DNA of 20,005 bases, from assembly GCF_021531655.1 (NCBI RefSeq), contig NZ_JADYUF010000051.1, positions 1-20,005 of the forward strand, read 5' to 3'. Each line of letters begins with the position of its first letter. Position 1 is the first letter of the stretch. Under the pieces are notes generated by a model. That model was not told the origin of the DNA, did no database searches, and worked only from the letters and a program-made list of their open reading frames with translations. The stretch is from Leyella stercorea (GTDB taxonomy: Bacteria > Bacteroidota > Bacteroidia > Bacteroidales > Bacteroidaceae). Of this stretch, positions 1 to 7,414 are shown in pieces. Both the position numbers and the translations under genes were made by a program.

Positions 1-101
1 AGCTACTGATTCCGAAAGATTGAGTCTGGCGGAACGGCTTCCACTTGAATTAATCAATTAATAGAACCTACCTCAAATATAAAAAAACGCTGACAAGCAT
101 T

Positions 102-1019
102 GTGCTTCCTGACGTTCTTAAGCGTATTGATGCAGAAGCCTTTTTCCATTCTGGTCTGACGGGATCTCTAAATATTCCCGAAGGTGTGGTGGAAATTGAT
201 GAAAGTGCTTTTGCTGGCAATGACTTTACTGGTGTCCTGACATTGCCTTCCACATTGAAGAAGATAGGTAGTAATGCTTTTAGTCTTGCTGGTTTTAAAT
301 GTCCTTTGAATTTGCCAGATGGAATCGAGGAAATCGGATCGGGATGTTTCTATGATTGCCGGTATCTGTATGGCAATCTGATATTGCCAAGTCATCTGAA
401 GAAGATAGGTTCAAGTGCTTTCGCTTATTGTGAAAATTTACGAGGCGACTTGGTGATTCCTGAATCCTTGACCGTTATACCCACAAACACTTTTACTCAA
501 TGTGGGTTTGGGGGCAGACTACAGTTGCATGATGGCATCACTGCTATAGGTAATGAAGCATTTTATATTAACGGATTCATAGGCGAACTTGAATTGCCGA
601 AGAGTCTTATAGTTTTTGGAGGTAGCAACTTCGAAGGAAATTACTTCTCAGGAAGCTTTAAGATACCCAAGGGATTGCTAAGCATTTCATCATTTGCTTT
701 TTTAAATTGCGCTTTTACTGGGGAGGCAGAGATACCTGAGGGAGTTACGTGTATTCATAAAAATGCATTTTATAATAGCAAAAATCTTCAAAAGATAATA
801 TTGCCAAGCGGTCTTGAGTTAATCGATGTGGGTGCCTTCCATAATTGCAAATCGCTTCGCGTAGTTGAATGTAAGAGCACAGTTCCTCCACTTGTGAATG
901 ACAGAGCTTTCAATGGAGTTCCATTAGAAGACCTCACTGTTATAGTACCAGGGTCTGCTTTAAATGACTATAAGTCGTCAGAATCCTGGTCGGGCTTTAA
1001 ACACATCATTGCAAAATAA
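102..1019 (+). CDS. BspA-like leucine-rich repeat surface protein, 5' end doubtful
   Basis: The 305-residue product is built almost entirely of about ten LRR_5 (BspA/TpLRR) units of roughly 23 residues, each with an 'L-x-(I/L)-P-x-x-(L/I)-x-x-I-x-x-x-A-F' core. Its end has the form seen in many BspA proteins: a valine/proline strand, a tyrosine, then 'W-S-G-F-K-H-I'. Such proteins are normally exported and act in adhesion. No signal peptide is present. The only start is a GTG that falls inside a repeat, with no ribosome binding site, and the frame is open upstream only to a stop at 51-53. The gene is therefore probably the 3' part of a longer gene that was truncated, frameshifted or interrupted, although a short intact gene cannot be excluded. 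Hand-counted 60-base lines give about 37-43% G+C, below the 50-60% of lines in the next genes, which hints at a different origin. It shares its C-terminal style with the LRR lipoprotein at 4095-5726. Confidence 0.65.
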   Translation: MLPDVLKRIDAEAFFHSGLTGSLNIPEGVVEIDESAFAGNDFTGVLTLPSTLKKIGSNAFSLAGFKCPLNLPDGIEEIGSGCFYDCRYLYGNLILPSHLKKIGSSAFAYCENLRGDLVIPESLTVIPTNTFTQCGFGGRLQLHDGITAIGNEAFYINGFIGELELPKSLIVFGGSNFEGNYFSGSFKIPKGLLSISSFAFLNCAFTGEAEIPEGVTCIHKNAFYNSKNLQKIILPSGLELIDVGAFHNCKSLRVVECKSTVPPLVNDRAFNGVPLEDLTVIVPGSALNDYKSSESWSGFKHIIAK

Positions 1020-1081
1020 AGCAGGAATACAGGCTGCAGCAGTGAATGTGAGTAACGTAATACTAATAAACAAGACAAAGT

Positions 1082-1978
1082 ATGAAGAATAATATAATAA
1101 GGTGGGCTTGCATGAGTGTCGGCATTGTAGGGGCAGCGTTTCTTGCGGCTTGCTCAGAGGATGCCGAATCGCAATACAAGGATGCCAAGTCGACACCGAT
1201 GACGTTCGTTGTGAAGCATCCGTCGCAGACACGTGCCACGGAAACCGACTTCGAGATAGGCGACCGCATAGGACTGTATGTGGCAGACACAGAAAAGCCG
1301 ATGGAGTTGGGAGGCAATCTTGCCAACAACGATGTGCTGACCTACGACGGCGACAAATGGACATCACTCCGTCCCCTCTATTGGGACGACGGCACGTTCA
1401 ATGTCTATGCTATCTATCCACGCATGGATAAGGTGCTCAGCCTCGACAGTCAGCCTTTCAGTGTGGCTCTCGACCAAAACACCCCGAAGACAGCCACATC
1501 GCTTGGCGGCTATGAGGCAAGCGACCTGCTCTTTGCTTCGCAGAAGAGTGTCACAGCGTCGGATTCGCCAGTTGCTCTTTTGTTTCGTCACATCATGAGC
1601 AAGCTACGCATACGCCTGATAAAGGGTGAGGACTTCGAAGGCGAGCTGCCCACCAAAGCCAAGGTGTATATACACAGCACCATAACCTCTGCCACCGTCG
1701 ACCTACGCCAAGGCATCGTCACGTACAATCCGAATGTGGCACGCCAGAGCATCATAGCCCATCAGGACGACGAGACCAGCTATTCTGCCATCGTCGTGCC
1801 GCAGAACATCACAACACGTATGCCATTCATTGAAGTGGAGGTAAACGGTGTGAGCTATTTCTATGAGAGCCGATTCAATTATAAACCTGGTGTGGAAAAT
1901 CTTGTCAACCTTATCATTTCAAAAGACCCCGAGCAGGTGAAGATAGAAATCGGTGGTGAGATAAAGGACTGGCAATAA
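1082..1978 (+). CDS. Fimbrillin-family (Mfa-like) lipoprotein
   Basis: The 298-residue product starts with a lipoprotein signal peptide: charged 'MKNN', a hydrophobic stretch, and lipobox 'LAAC' with Cys24. Residues 45-60 contain 'TRAT' followed by 'FEIGDRIGLYV', the characteristic opening of fimbrillin-family proteins of Bacteroidetes. 'PLYWDD' and 'VYAIYP' follow, then the 'LLFRHIMSKLRIRL' segment typical of the end of the first beta domain. The chain ends in 'GGEIKDWQ', also typical. Such proteins are secreted as lipoproteins, matured at the 'TR' site by an Arg-specific protease in characterised examples, and form or cap surface fimbriae. No usher, anchor or major/minor subunit series is adjacent, so its role as a true pilus subunit is uncertain. 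It is the first gene of the tight six-gene cluster, 10 bases before the next gene. Confidence 0.85.
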   Translation: MKNNIIRWACMSVGIVGAAFLAACSEDAESQYKDAKSTPMTFVVKHPSQTRATETDFEIGDRIGLYVADTEKPMELGGNLANNDVLTYDGDKWTSLRPLYWDDGTFNVYAIYPRMDKVLSLDSQPFSVALDQNTPKTATSLGGYEASDLLFASQKSVTASDSPVALLFRHIMSKLRIRLIKGEDFEGELPTKAKVYIHSTITSATVDLRQGIVTYNPNVARQSIIAHQDDETSYSAIVVPQNITTRMPFIEVEVNGVSYFYESRFNYKPGVENLVNLIISKDPEQVKIEIGGEIKDWQ

Positions 1979-1988
1979 CACTTTCTGA

Positions 1989-3020
1989 ATGAAGAAAATA
2001 ACGTATGTATTATCAGCCCTTGTGCTGATTCTTTTCTTGTGGGCGGTGGCATTGTGGGTGCTGCCCATTGGGAAATATAATAATGTGACTACCGAGACGC
2101 GCTACGGCACGAGCGAGGGCATGCAGCTTGTGGAGCAGACCATGACCAACGGCGAACGACAGTATGTGGTGGAGGACGCGCGTGGCAATGAGATGTTCCG
2201 CATTCCGCTGCGAGGATGTATGCTCGACACACAGTTTCGTGGCGGTCGTCTGCGCTTCCGCGAATTGTCGACAGGTCGTGAAGGATATGTTGACATGCAA
2301 GGCATCGTTGTCTTTACAGCCACGTCAGCCGACCCATCGCAATCGGCAATAACTGCGCCGGAGGGACAGACGTCTGCTATTGACGGTACGGCGGCGGACG
2401 TGCACGGTCAGCAACCTGCTGCTAAAGTAAGCCGTAAGGAGGTGAGACTCCCGGCTGTGGACGTGCGCACGATGGCGCACAACAGTCCGTTCTATGCTGA
2501 GGCTTCCAAGATAATCAGCGGAAAGCTGGAGGAAACTGACGCCACACGCCGCCGTCAGATTCTCAATTACTGCGAGCATCTGCGCACGGCATACACCACG
2601 AAGGACATCGACTTTCTACGTCAGGTGTTCAGCGACGACGCGCTCATCATCGTGGGCAACGTAGTACGTCAGTCGAAGGAGGAAGCCAAGGTGGGCGCTG
2701 ACAGCCGTGTGAGCTACGCCCTCCATACCAAGGCCGACTATCTCTCGCGACTCTCCAAGGTGTTCGGCATGAACAAGAAGGTGGATGTGCGCTTCTCCGA
2801 CTTCCGCATAATGCGCCATCCTACGAAAGATGGCATCTACGGAGTGTCGCTGCGCCAACGCTACAAGAGCGACCGCTATGCCGACGACGGCTGGCTGTTT
2901 CTGCTGTGGGACTTCCGCAACGCCTCTATGCCACTCATCCATGTGCGCACGTGGCAGCCGTCGGCAACTGTAAGTGGTAGTGATGGAGTAATTGAAATTT
3001 CCGACTTTAATTTAGAATAA
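1989..3020 (+). CDS. Membrane-anchored protein with C-terminal NTF2-like domain
   Basis: The 343-residue protein is unnamed. Residues 5-26 form one transmembrane segment or uncleaved signal anchor, so the rest should be periplasmic. Residues about 40-110 are rich in short beta strands with paired 'G-x-x-x-F-x-I/V' elements, resembling WG-type beta repeats, but this is a weak match. Residues 112-165 are a low-complexity Ala/Thr/Gln/Val linker. Residues about 185-322 look like an NTF2/SnoaL-like fold: an opening helix 'ILNYCEHLRTAYTTKDIDFL', then 'FSDDALIIVG', a helix with 'YLSRLSKVF', and paired strands ending in 'GWLFLLWDF' and 'PLIHVRTWQP'. Related domains occur in surface and signalling loci of Bacteroidetes without a known reaction. 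The gene lies 10 bases after the fimbrillin gene and 4 bases before the next gene, so all three are probably one transcript. No catalytic residues can be assigned. Confidence 0.75.
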   Translation: MKKITYVLSALVLILFLWAVALWVLPIGKYNNVTTETRYGTSEGMQLVEQTMTNGERQYVVEDARGNEMFRIPLRGCMLDTQFRGGRLRFRELSTGREGYVDMQGIVVFTATSADPSQSAITAPEGQTSAIDGTAADVHGQQPAAKVSRKEVRLPAVDVRTMAHNSPFYAEASKIISGKLEETDATRRRQILNYCEHLRTAYTTKDIDFLRQVFSDDALIIVGNVVRQSKEEAKVGADSRVSYALHTKADYLSRLSKVFGMNKKVDVRFSDFRIMRHPTKDGIYGVSLRQRYKSDRYADDGWLFLLWDFRNASMPLIHVRTWQPSATVSGSDGVIEISDFNLE

Positions 3021-3024
3021 TAAT

Positions 3025-4080
3025 ATGGAAAGTATAAAGAAGGCATTTGTAAAGTTATGCTTTACGCTACGTAAAGTTACGCTTTGCGTGGTGTATACTA
3101 TGATATTGTCGTGTCTGTCGTTGAACGATGCTAAGGCTGCGGTGGCGACAGTCGCATTGGCTGCGCCCGACAGCACCTTTACGGTGGAGAAGTTCCGTCA
3201 GTTGCCTACCGACGTGAGCGCCTTCATTGATGCCGTACGCGACCTTAACGGCGAGGCGTGCGCACTGCTTAAGGTAGTGGCACCTGCCGACTTTGCCTTC
3301 TCTTCGCCCCTGGGCATTGTCGAACGTCGTGATAAGGTGGGCGAGATTTGGCTTTTCCTACCCAAGGGTACCAAGAGCATAACGCTGAAACATCCTCAAT
3401 GGGGAGTGCTGCGCGACTATAAGTTCGGCACGAAGCTTGAGAGCCGCATGACCTACGAGATGCGCCTTCGTCTGCCGCAGGCTGCTGTGGTGGAGAAGCA
3501 TGACACCATAGTATACACTCAGACCATCGTCGACACCGTAACCGTGGCGCCGCCCCGACGTGTGGTTCAGCTCCATGCCTTCACGTTGCTTACAGCCTCA
3601 CTCCATACCGACGGACCCTCGTGGGGCGTAATGGCAGCCTTGATGCGCCGCCATGGTGCTTATGTGCATGTGAGCAGCAATCTGCATTCGTCGCCCTCGA
3701 CGATAGGTTCGTGCAATAGCGACGGCTATCGACCCTCTACCGGCAACACTCCTTATTATACCGGACGCAAGCAGACCTCAGAGTATGCCCTCACCGTGGG
3801 TGCCATACATCGTCTGAGCAGCCTGTTTAACATATTCGAAGGCGTGGGCTACGGCAGTCAGACCACCGCATGGCAGCTTGCCGACAGCGAGGGCGGCGGT
3901 TGGCTACGCAACGAAGAGTTCAGCCATAAAGGCTTTGCGGCAGAGATTGGTGTTGTGGCTTCGGTAGGACGATTCAGTTTCAGTGCGTCGGCACTGACCA
4001 TTGCAGGCAAGCAATGGCAGGGATGTATAGGTGTAGGAATATGCCTTGGAAAGACGGGAATGATAACAAAGCGCAAGTAA
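3025..4080 (+). CDS. Exported protein with PEGA-like N-terminal domain and barrel-like C-terminal half
   Basis: I do not recognise a named family for the 351-residue product. Residues 1-38 form a signal peptide with a plausible cleavage after 'AKA', though the n-region is long. Residues about 49-150 form a compact domain: a 'FRQLPTDVSAFIDAVRDLNG' helix, 'CALLKVV', 'GEIWLFLPKGTKSITLKHPQ', and 'YEMRLRL'. The 'lysine-glycine-x-lysine-x-isoleucine' turn resembles PEGA-type beta domains, which often occur beside kinases and caspase-like proteins in Bacteroidetes. From about residue 180 the protein has alternating amphipathic strands with many Ser/Gly/Tyr residues, as in a small outer-membrane beta barrel, and no terminal Phe. 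An envelope location with the N-terminal part in the periplasm is inferred. The start is 4 bases after the preceding stop. The signal-peptide codons contain a 22-bp tandem repeat (3049-3087). Confidence 0.7.
   Translation: MESIKKAFVKLCFTLRKVTLCVVYTMILSCLSLNDAKAAVATVALAAPDSTFTVEKFRQLPTDVSAFIDAVRDLNGEACALLKVVAPADFAFSSPLGIVERRDKVGEIWLFLPKGTKSITLKHPQWGVLRDYKFGTKLESRMTYEMRLRLPQAAVVEKHDTIVYTQTIVDTVTVAPPRRVVQLHAFTLLTASLHTDGPSWGVMAALMRRHGAYVHVSSNLHSSPSTIGSCNSDGYRPSTGNTPYYTGRKQTSEYALTVGAIHRLSSLFNIFEGVGYGSQTTAWQLADSEGGGWLRNEEFSHKGFAAEIGVVASVGRFSFSASALTIAGKQWQGCIGVGICLGKTGMITKRK
3049..3087 (+). repeat. 22-bp tandem repeat of small hairpins inside a signal-peptide coding region
   Basis: Two 17-base units, 'GTAAAGTTATGCTTTAC' at 3049-3065 and 'GTAAAGTTACGCTTTGC' at 3071-3087, lie 22 bases apart. 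Each is itself an inverted repeat (GTAAAG / CTTTAC, the second with one G-T pair). Because 22 is not a multiple of three, the units are read in different frames, giving 'VKLCFTLR' and then 'KVTLC'. Confidence 0.8.
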
Positions 4081-4094
4081 AAAACGTACCGATT

Positions 4095-5726
4095 ATGAAT
4101 AATCGTATTCTCTATATATTATTGTTGATGGCTGTCGTGACGGTCAGCTCTTGCAGCAGCGACAGTCCGTACAACTTTGAGCCTCGCCTCCAGACGCTTC
4201 CGGCTACGGACATCAGTCGTACGGAAGCCACGCTGTCGGGCAAGTGCGTCAAGGACAAGGGAGTGGACATGCCAAGTCTTTGGTTCAGTTATGGCAATGA
4301 CGAGAGCATGTCTGAGAGACAGGAAGTATTGGCTGATGCCGACGGCAATGTCAGTATGCACCTATCTTCGCTCAATGCCGGCACCACCTATTATTATATG
4401 CTTCATGGCACCAATGGCTCAGCCTCGCTCTCAGGCGAGATGGTCAGCTTCGCCACTCAGCCCAACGAACGCCCCACGGTGAGCAAGGCAGAAGTGCTGA
4501 GTAGCGCTCCTGTCAGTCTTATCGTAGGCTACAGCATCACGGACAATGGCGGCGACCCCGTCATATCCTGCGGTTGCCGTGTGTCGGGCGAAGGCATCGA
4601 GGGTGGCGAGAAGACTATCATGCAGAGCGATGAGGCTGACGACAAGGGAATGTACAGTCTGCTTATTGACGGTCTGCAGCCCAACATAACGTATACCATC
4701 AAGCCATTTGCCGCCAACAGCATAGGCGAGTCGGAAGGCGAAGCCCTCCAGTTCACCACCTCATCAGCCGTCGTGCTTGGTAAGGCAGGCATCCTTTCCA
4801 CCCTCCTCGGCGACCAGATATTCAATCTTACAAGTCTTTCTGTGGTAGGCCCGCTCAATGGCGACGATCTGCTCACGCTGCGCATCATGGCAGGACGCGA
4901 TGAGGAAAACCATCCTACAGCCGGACGCCTTGCCGACCTCGACATTTCGGGAGCAAGCATCGTTGCGGGTGGTGGCGAGTATGGCGAATCACGATTTACA
5001 GAGGACGGAGTGATAGGCGTAGGTCTGTTTCGCGCTTGCACAGGTCTGAAGACCATCAAGCTACCAATGGGAGCCGTCAAGATAGAGAAGGAAGCCTTCG
5101 AGGGCTGCACCTCTCTGCGCAGCATCACCGTCCCAGCATCGGTAAGCGTCGTAAGTCCATCGGCTGGTTGCACGTCGCTGGAGACCATCGACGTGTCGGC
5201 AGCCAACACCCACTTCCAGAGTAAGGACGGCGTACTCCTGAGCAATGACGGCAAGCGCATACTCTGGTTCCCGATGGGCAAGAAGGGCGAATACACATTG
5301 CCCTCCACCATAGAGAGCGTGGGCGACTATGCCTTCCGCGAAAGCAGCGTGGAGAAATTCGTATTCGCCGACGGACTGACCAAGTTGGGTATGTGCGCCT
5401 TCTATAACAGCAAGGTGAAGGAAGTGGTGCTGCCCTCCACCCTTAAGCTGCTGCCTTCCGGACTGTTCCAGAAATGCAGCCACCTTACCACGGTGCGCCT
5501 TGGCAAGAAAGTGGACATTATAAACGAATACGTCTTCGACAGTTGTCCGCTCACTGACCTTTACATCGGAGCTGCATTGCCACCAGTATGCTATGACAAC
5601 ACATTTGCCAATGTTGCTACCGACTTTCTGAAGACGTGCCGTGTGCATGTGCCGAAAGGCAGGGAGGCGTATTATCGGGCAAAGCCATACTGGGACCAGT
5701 TTGAGAATATAATTGATGACATTTAA
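4095..5726 (+). CDS. FN3 and BspA-type LRR surface lipoprotein
   Basis: I start the gene at the ATG at 4095, 14 bases after the previous stop, because this gives a clean lipoprotein signal 'MNNRILYILLLMAVVTVSSC' with Cys20. An upstream in-frame ATG at 4014 would overlap the previous gene by 67 bases and hide the signal. The product is 543 residues. Residues about 25-115 and 118-210 look like two fibronectin type III domains: 'ATLSGKC' and 'TTYYYMLHG' in the first, 'NITYTIKPFAANSIGES' in the second. After a linker, residues about 310-520 hold five or six LRR_5 units ('FRACTGLKTIKLPMGAVKIE', 'FYNSKVKEVVLPSTLKLLP'). The terminal part, 'VHVPKGREAYYRAKPYWDQF', matches the C-terminal style of the LRR protein at 102-1019. 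The likely role is a surface adhesin or host-interaction lipoprotein, as for BspA proteins. It is the fourth gene of the cluster. Confidence 0.85.
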   Translation: MNNRILYILLLMAVVTVSSCSSDSPYNFEPRLQTLPATDISRTEATLSGKCVKDKGVDMPSLWFSYGNDESMSERQEVLADADGNVSMHLSSLNAGTTYYYMLHGTNGSASLSGEMVSFATQPNERPTVSKAEVLSSAPVSLIVGYSITDNGGDPVISCGCRVSGEGIEGGEKTIMQSDEADDKGMYSLLIDGLQPNITYTIKPFAANSIGESEGEALQFTTSSAVVLGKAGILSTLLGDQIFNLTSLSVVGPLNGDDLLTLRIMAGRDEENHPTAGRLADLDISGASIVAGGGEYGESRFTEDGVIGVGLFRACTGLKTIKLPMGAVKIEKEAFEGCTSLRSITVPASVSVVSPSAGCTSLETIDVSAANTHFQSKDGVLLSNDGKRILWFPMGKKGEYTLPSTIESVGDYAFRESSVEKFVFADGLTKLGMCAFYNSKVKEVVLPSTLKLLPSGLFQKCSHLTTVRLGKKVDIINEYVFDSCPLTDLYIGAALPPVCYDNTFANVATDFLKTCRVHVPKGREAYYRAKPYWDQFENIIDDI

Positions 5727-5737
5727 ATGAAAAGACT

Positions 5738-6304
5738 ATGAACACACCGGAAATAGAAGAGCTGAAACGACTTGTCGAGGAGCATTACGGCAAGCGCCTT
5801 ACCACGACCACCGACTTTGAGGAGTTCTCGGTGATACTGCGCCTCCGACATGAGATATTCGTGTCGCCTTCGACATTGAAGCGACTGTACGGCTATGTCA
5901 GCGACAGCCATAAGCCGCGCATGCAGACCCTCGACTCTCTATCGGCATATATAGGACATAAGGACTATGCCTCGTTTCTGCTTTGGCTGAAGAACAGCAC
6001 ACGCTACAATTCGTCGTTTTTTGATGCTTGCCAACTTGTGAGCAGCGATTTGGAGCGAGGCGATAATGTGGAGATAGGGTGGGCACCCAATCGTCTGCTT
6101 CGTCTTGAATACTTAGGTGATAGTGCATATCGTGTAGTCGAAGCGCATAACAGCAAGTTGCAGTCGGATGATATGTTTGTAACAGGATGCTTCATTAAGG
6201 AACAGCCGCTGTACCTGCCGTATATAGAGCGTAATGGCGAACGTACACCGCCCTTTGTGGCAGGACGCAATGGCGGGCTTTCGATAGTTAGAAAGATAAT
6301 TTAA
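5738..6304 (+). CDS. Small HTH-like regulatory protein paired with Ser/Thr kinase
   Basis: The 188-residue product has no signal or membrane segment, so it should be cytoplasmic. Residues about 5-80 are helical and contain 'SPSTLKRLYGYV', then 'KPRMQTLDSLSAYIGHKDY'. I recognise this from small Bacteroidetes proteins with a helix-turn-helix-like N-terminal domain; I believe it could bind DNA, but no study of it is known to me. Residues about 100-188 are a beta-rich second domain with 'GDNVEIGWAPNRLLRLEYLG' and 'NSKLQSDDMF', which recurs with the first in related proteins. Unlike the five-prime half, the second half is AT-richer. The gene lies 11 bases after the LRR lipoprotein and 7 bases before the kinase gene, which suggests it is a partner or substrate of the kinase. 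The function is inferred from this position only. Confidence 0.7.
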   Translation: MNTPEIEELKRLVEEHYGKRLTTTTDFEEFSVILRLRHEIFVSPSTLKRLYGYVSDSHKPRMQTLDSLSAYIGHKDYASFLLWLKNSTRYNSSFFDACQLVSSDLERGDNVEIGWAPNRLLRLEYLGDSAYRVVEAHNSKLQSDDMFVTGCFIKEQPLYLPYIERNGERTPPFVAGRNGGLSIVRKII

Positions 6305-6311
6305 ACTGATT

Positions 6312-7262
6312 ATGAGTGACAATGAAAACCGACCCACTTCGGGATATGTGGAAAACATAAACAACGAATCGGATTTTGTAGTAGCGCGAGCCGACAGTGG
6401 CTTTACTAATATCAGCGAGTGCTATGTGTCGAGGTCGGGCTTCACCCGTCTTTTCACATCCGTACGATATGGCAAGCGCTACATGCTGAAATGCCTGAAG
6501 ACGGACTTTCTTTACACACCGGTTTATCATCAGGCACTTCTTAAGGAATTCGAGATAGGCTTGCAACTCGACCATCCCAACATATGCCGCACTATAAGCA
6601 TGGAGCCTGTGGGCGAATTGGGCGAGTGCATAGTCATGGAATATGTGGACGGCGAGACGCTTGAGGCGGCTGTAAAAGGCGGCAACATGACTGAGGAGAA
6701 GGCACGCAAGATAGCCGACCAGTTGCTCGACGCTATGGAGTATATGCACGCCAAGCAGACCGTCCATCGCGACATCAAGCCCTCCAACATAATGCTGACT
6801 CACCGAGGCGGTGACGTGAAGCTCATCGACTTCGGACTTTCCGACAGCGAAACCTTCTGCGTGCTGAAGATTCCGGCTGGCACATACGGCTATATGGCAC
6901 CCGAACAGCTCAAGCCAGGTGCCCAGAGCGATCCTCGTGCCGACATCTATTCGTTTGGCAAGGTGTTGGAGTATATGGCTGAGGCTGTACGTAGCAAGCA
7001 TCTGATGAGGGTGGGGCGGAAGTGCGCTGCTGCCGATTGTGTGCATCGTCCTGCTGACATTGCGCAGGTGAGGCTTCTGATGGCAGACAAGGGCAGGTCG
7101 TTGGCGGTGGTGAACGCCCTCCTCGTAGCATTGGCATTGGTGCTGCTTTTCATCATCGGTGTGCTGCTGAACGCACGCCAAACCACATCGTCAGATGCTG
7201 TAAACACCGATTCTGTTTCTGCAGGAGCAGCCAATAAGGTGATGGATAGCAGTCTTTGGTGA
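6312..7262 (+). CDS. Membrane-anchored Hanks-type Ser/Thr protein kinase
   Basis: The 316-residue product carries the core motifs of a eukaryotic-like protein kinase that phosphorylates Ser/Thr with ATP. They are Lys60 in 'YMLKCLK' (the ATP-anchoring lysine), Glu79 as its likely partner, catalytic loop 'HRDIKPSN' at 152-159 with Asp154 and Lys156, 'DFG' at 173-175, 'APE' at 196-198, and Asp211 in 'DIYSFG'. All key residues are present, so activity is likely. The usual glycine-rich loop (GxGxxG) is not obvious around residues 36-50; the region reads 'SECYVSRSGFTRLF'. The C-lobe is short. A transmembrane helix spans about 263-286, leaving roughly 30 Ser/Thr/Ala-rich residues outside. The kinase domain should be cytoplasmic, with no extracellular sensor such as PASTA. 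It is the last gene of the cluster and is followed directly by a terminator. Confidence 0.92.
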   Translation: MSDNENRPTSGYVENINNESDFVVARADSGFTNISECYVSRSGFTRLFTSVRYGKRYMLKCLKTDFLYTPVYHQALLKEFEIGLQLDHPNICRTISMEPVGELGECIVMEYVDGETLEAAVKGGNMTEEKARKIADQLLDAMEYMHAKQTVHRDIKPSNIMLTHRGGDVKLIDFGLSDSETFCVLKIPAGTYGYMAPEQLKPGAQSDPRADIYSFGKVLEYMAEAVRSKHLMRVGRKCAAADCVHRPADIAQVRLLMADKGRSLAVVNALLVALALVLLFIIGVLLNARQTTSSDAVNTDSVSAGAANKVMDSSLW

Positions 7263-7263
7263 G

Positions 7264-7292
7264 GCTCGCATCAATTGGTGCGAGCTTTTATT
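7264..7292 (+). terminator. Rho-independent terminator after the kinase gene
   Basis: A perfect 7-bp stem, GCTCGCA (7264-7270) with TGCGAGC (7279-7285), has an 8-base loop and is followed by TTTTATT. It begins two bases after the kinase stop codon and should end the 1082-7262 transcript. The remaining gap to 7415 shows nothing else I can support. Confidence 0.8.
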
Positions 7293-7414
7293 ACGATTGG
7301 TGTGCAGACTCATAACATTTGGAATGAGCTCTCGTAACGATAGAAAACAAGAAAGACAAATCCTAATTTCTGATTCCAAATAATAATCTGCCGATAACTG
7401 CGTTATACATTTAT

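Noticed and set aside
2..61. Tail of an upstream gene in frame 2 (open from the window edge to a stop at 59-61)
   Set aside because: Nineteen residues without a recognisable pattern are too few to support a gene; it may be chance.
4014..4094. Upstream in-frame ATG for the FN3/LRR lipoprotein
   Set aside because: It would overlap the previous gene and place 27 hydrophilic residues before a clean lipoprotein signal that starts at 4095.
4529..5311. 260-residue open frame on the - strand
   Set aside because: It is a shadow of the LRR lipoprotein, rich in Ser/Pro/Arg with no family pattern. Similar long - strand frames at 14552-15631 (dxs), 17196-18113 (trkH) and 6288-7181 (kinase) were rejected for the same reason.
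7314..7321. AACATTTG as a -7 box for the histidine kinase
   Set aside because: It lacks the leading TA, and the nearest TTG is 14 bases upstream, too close for a Bacteroidetes promoter.
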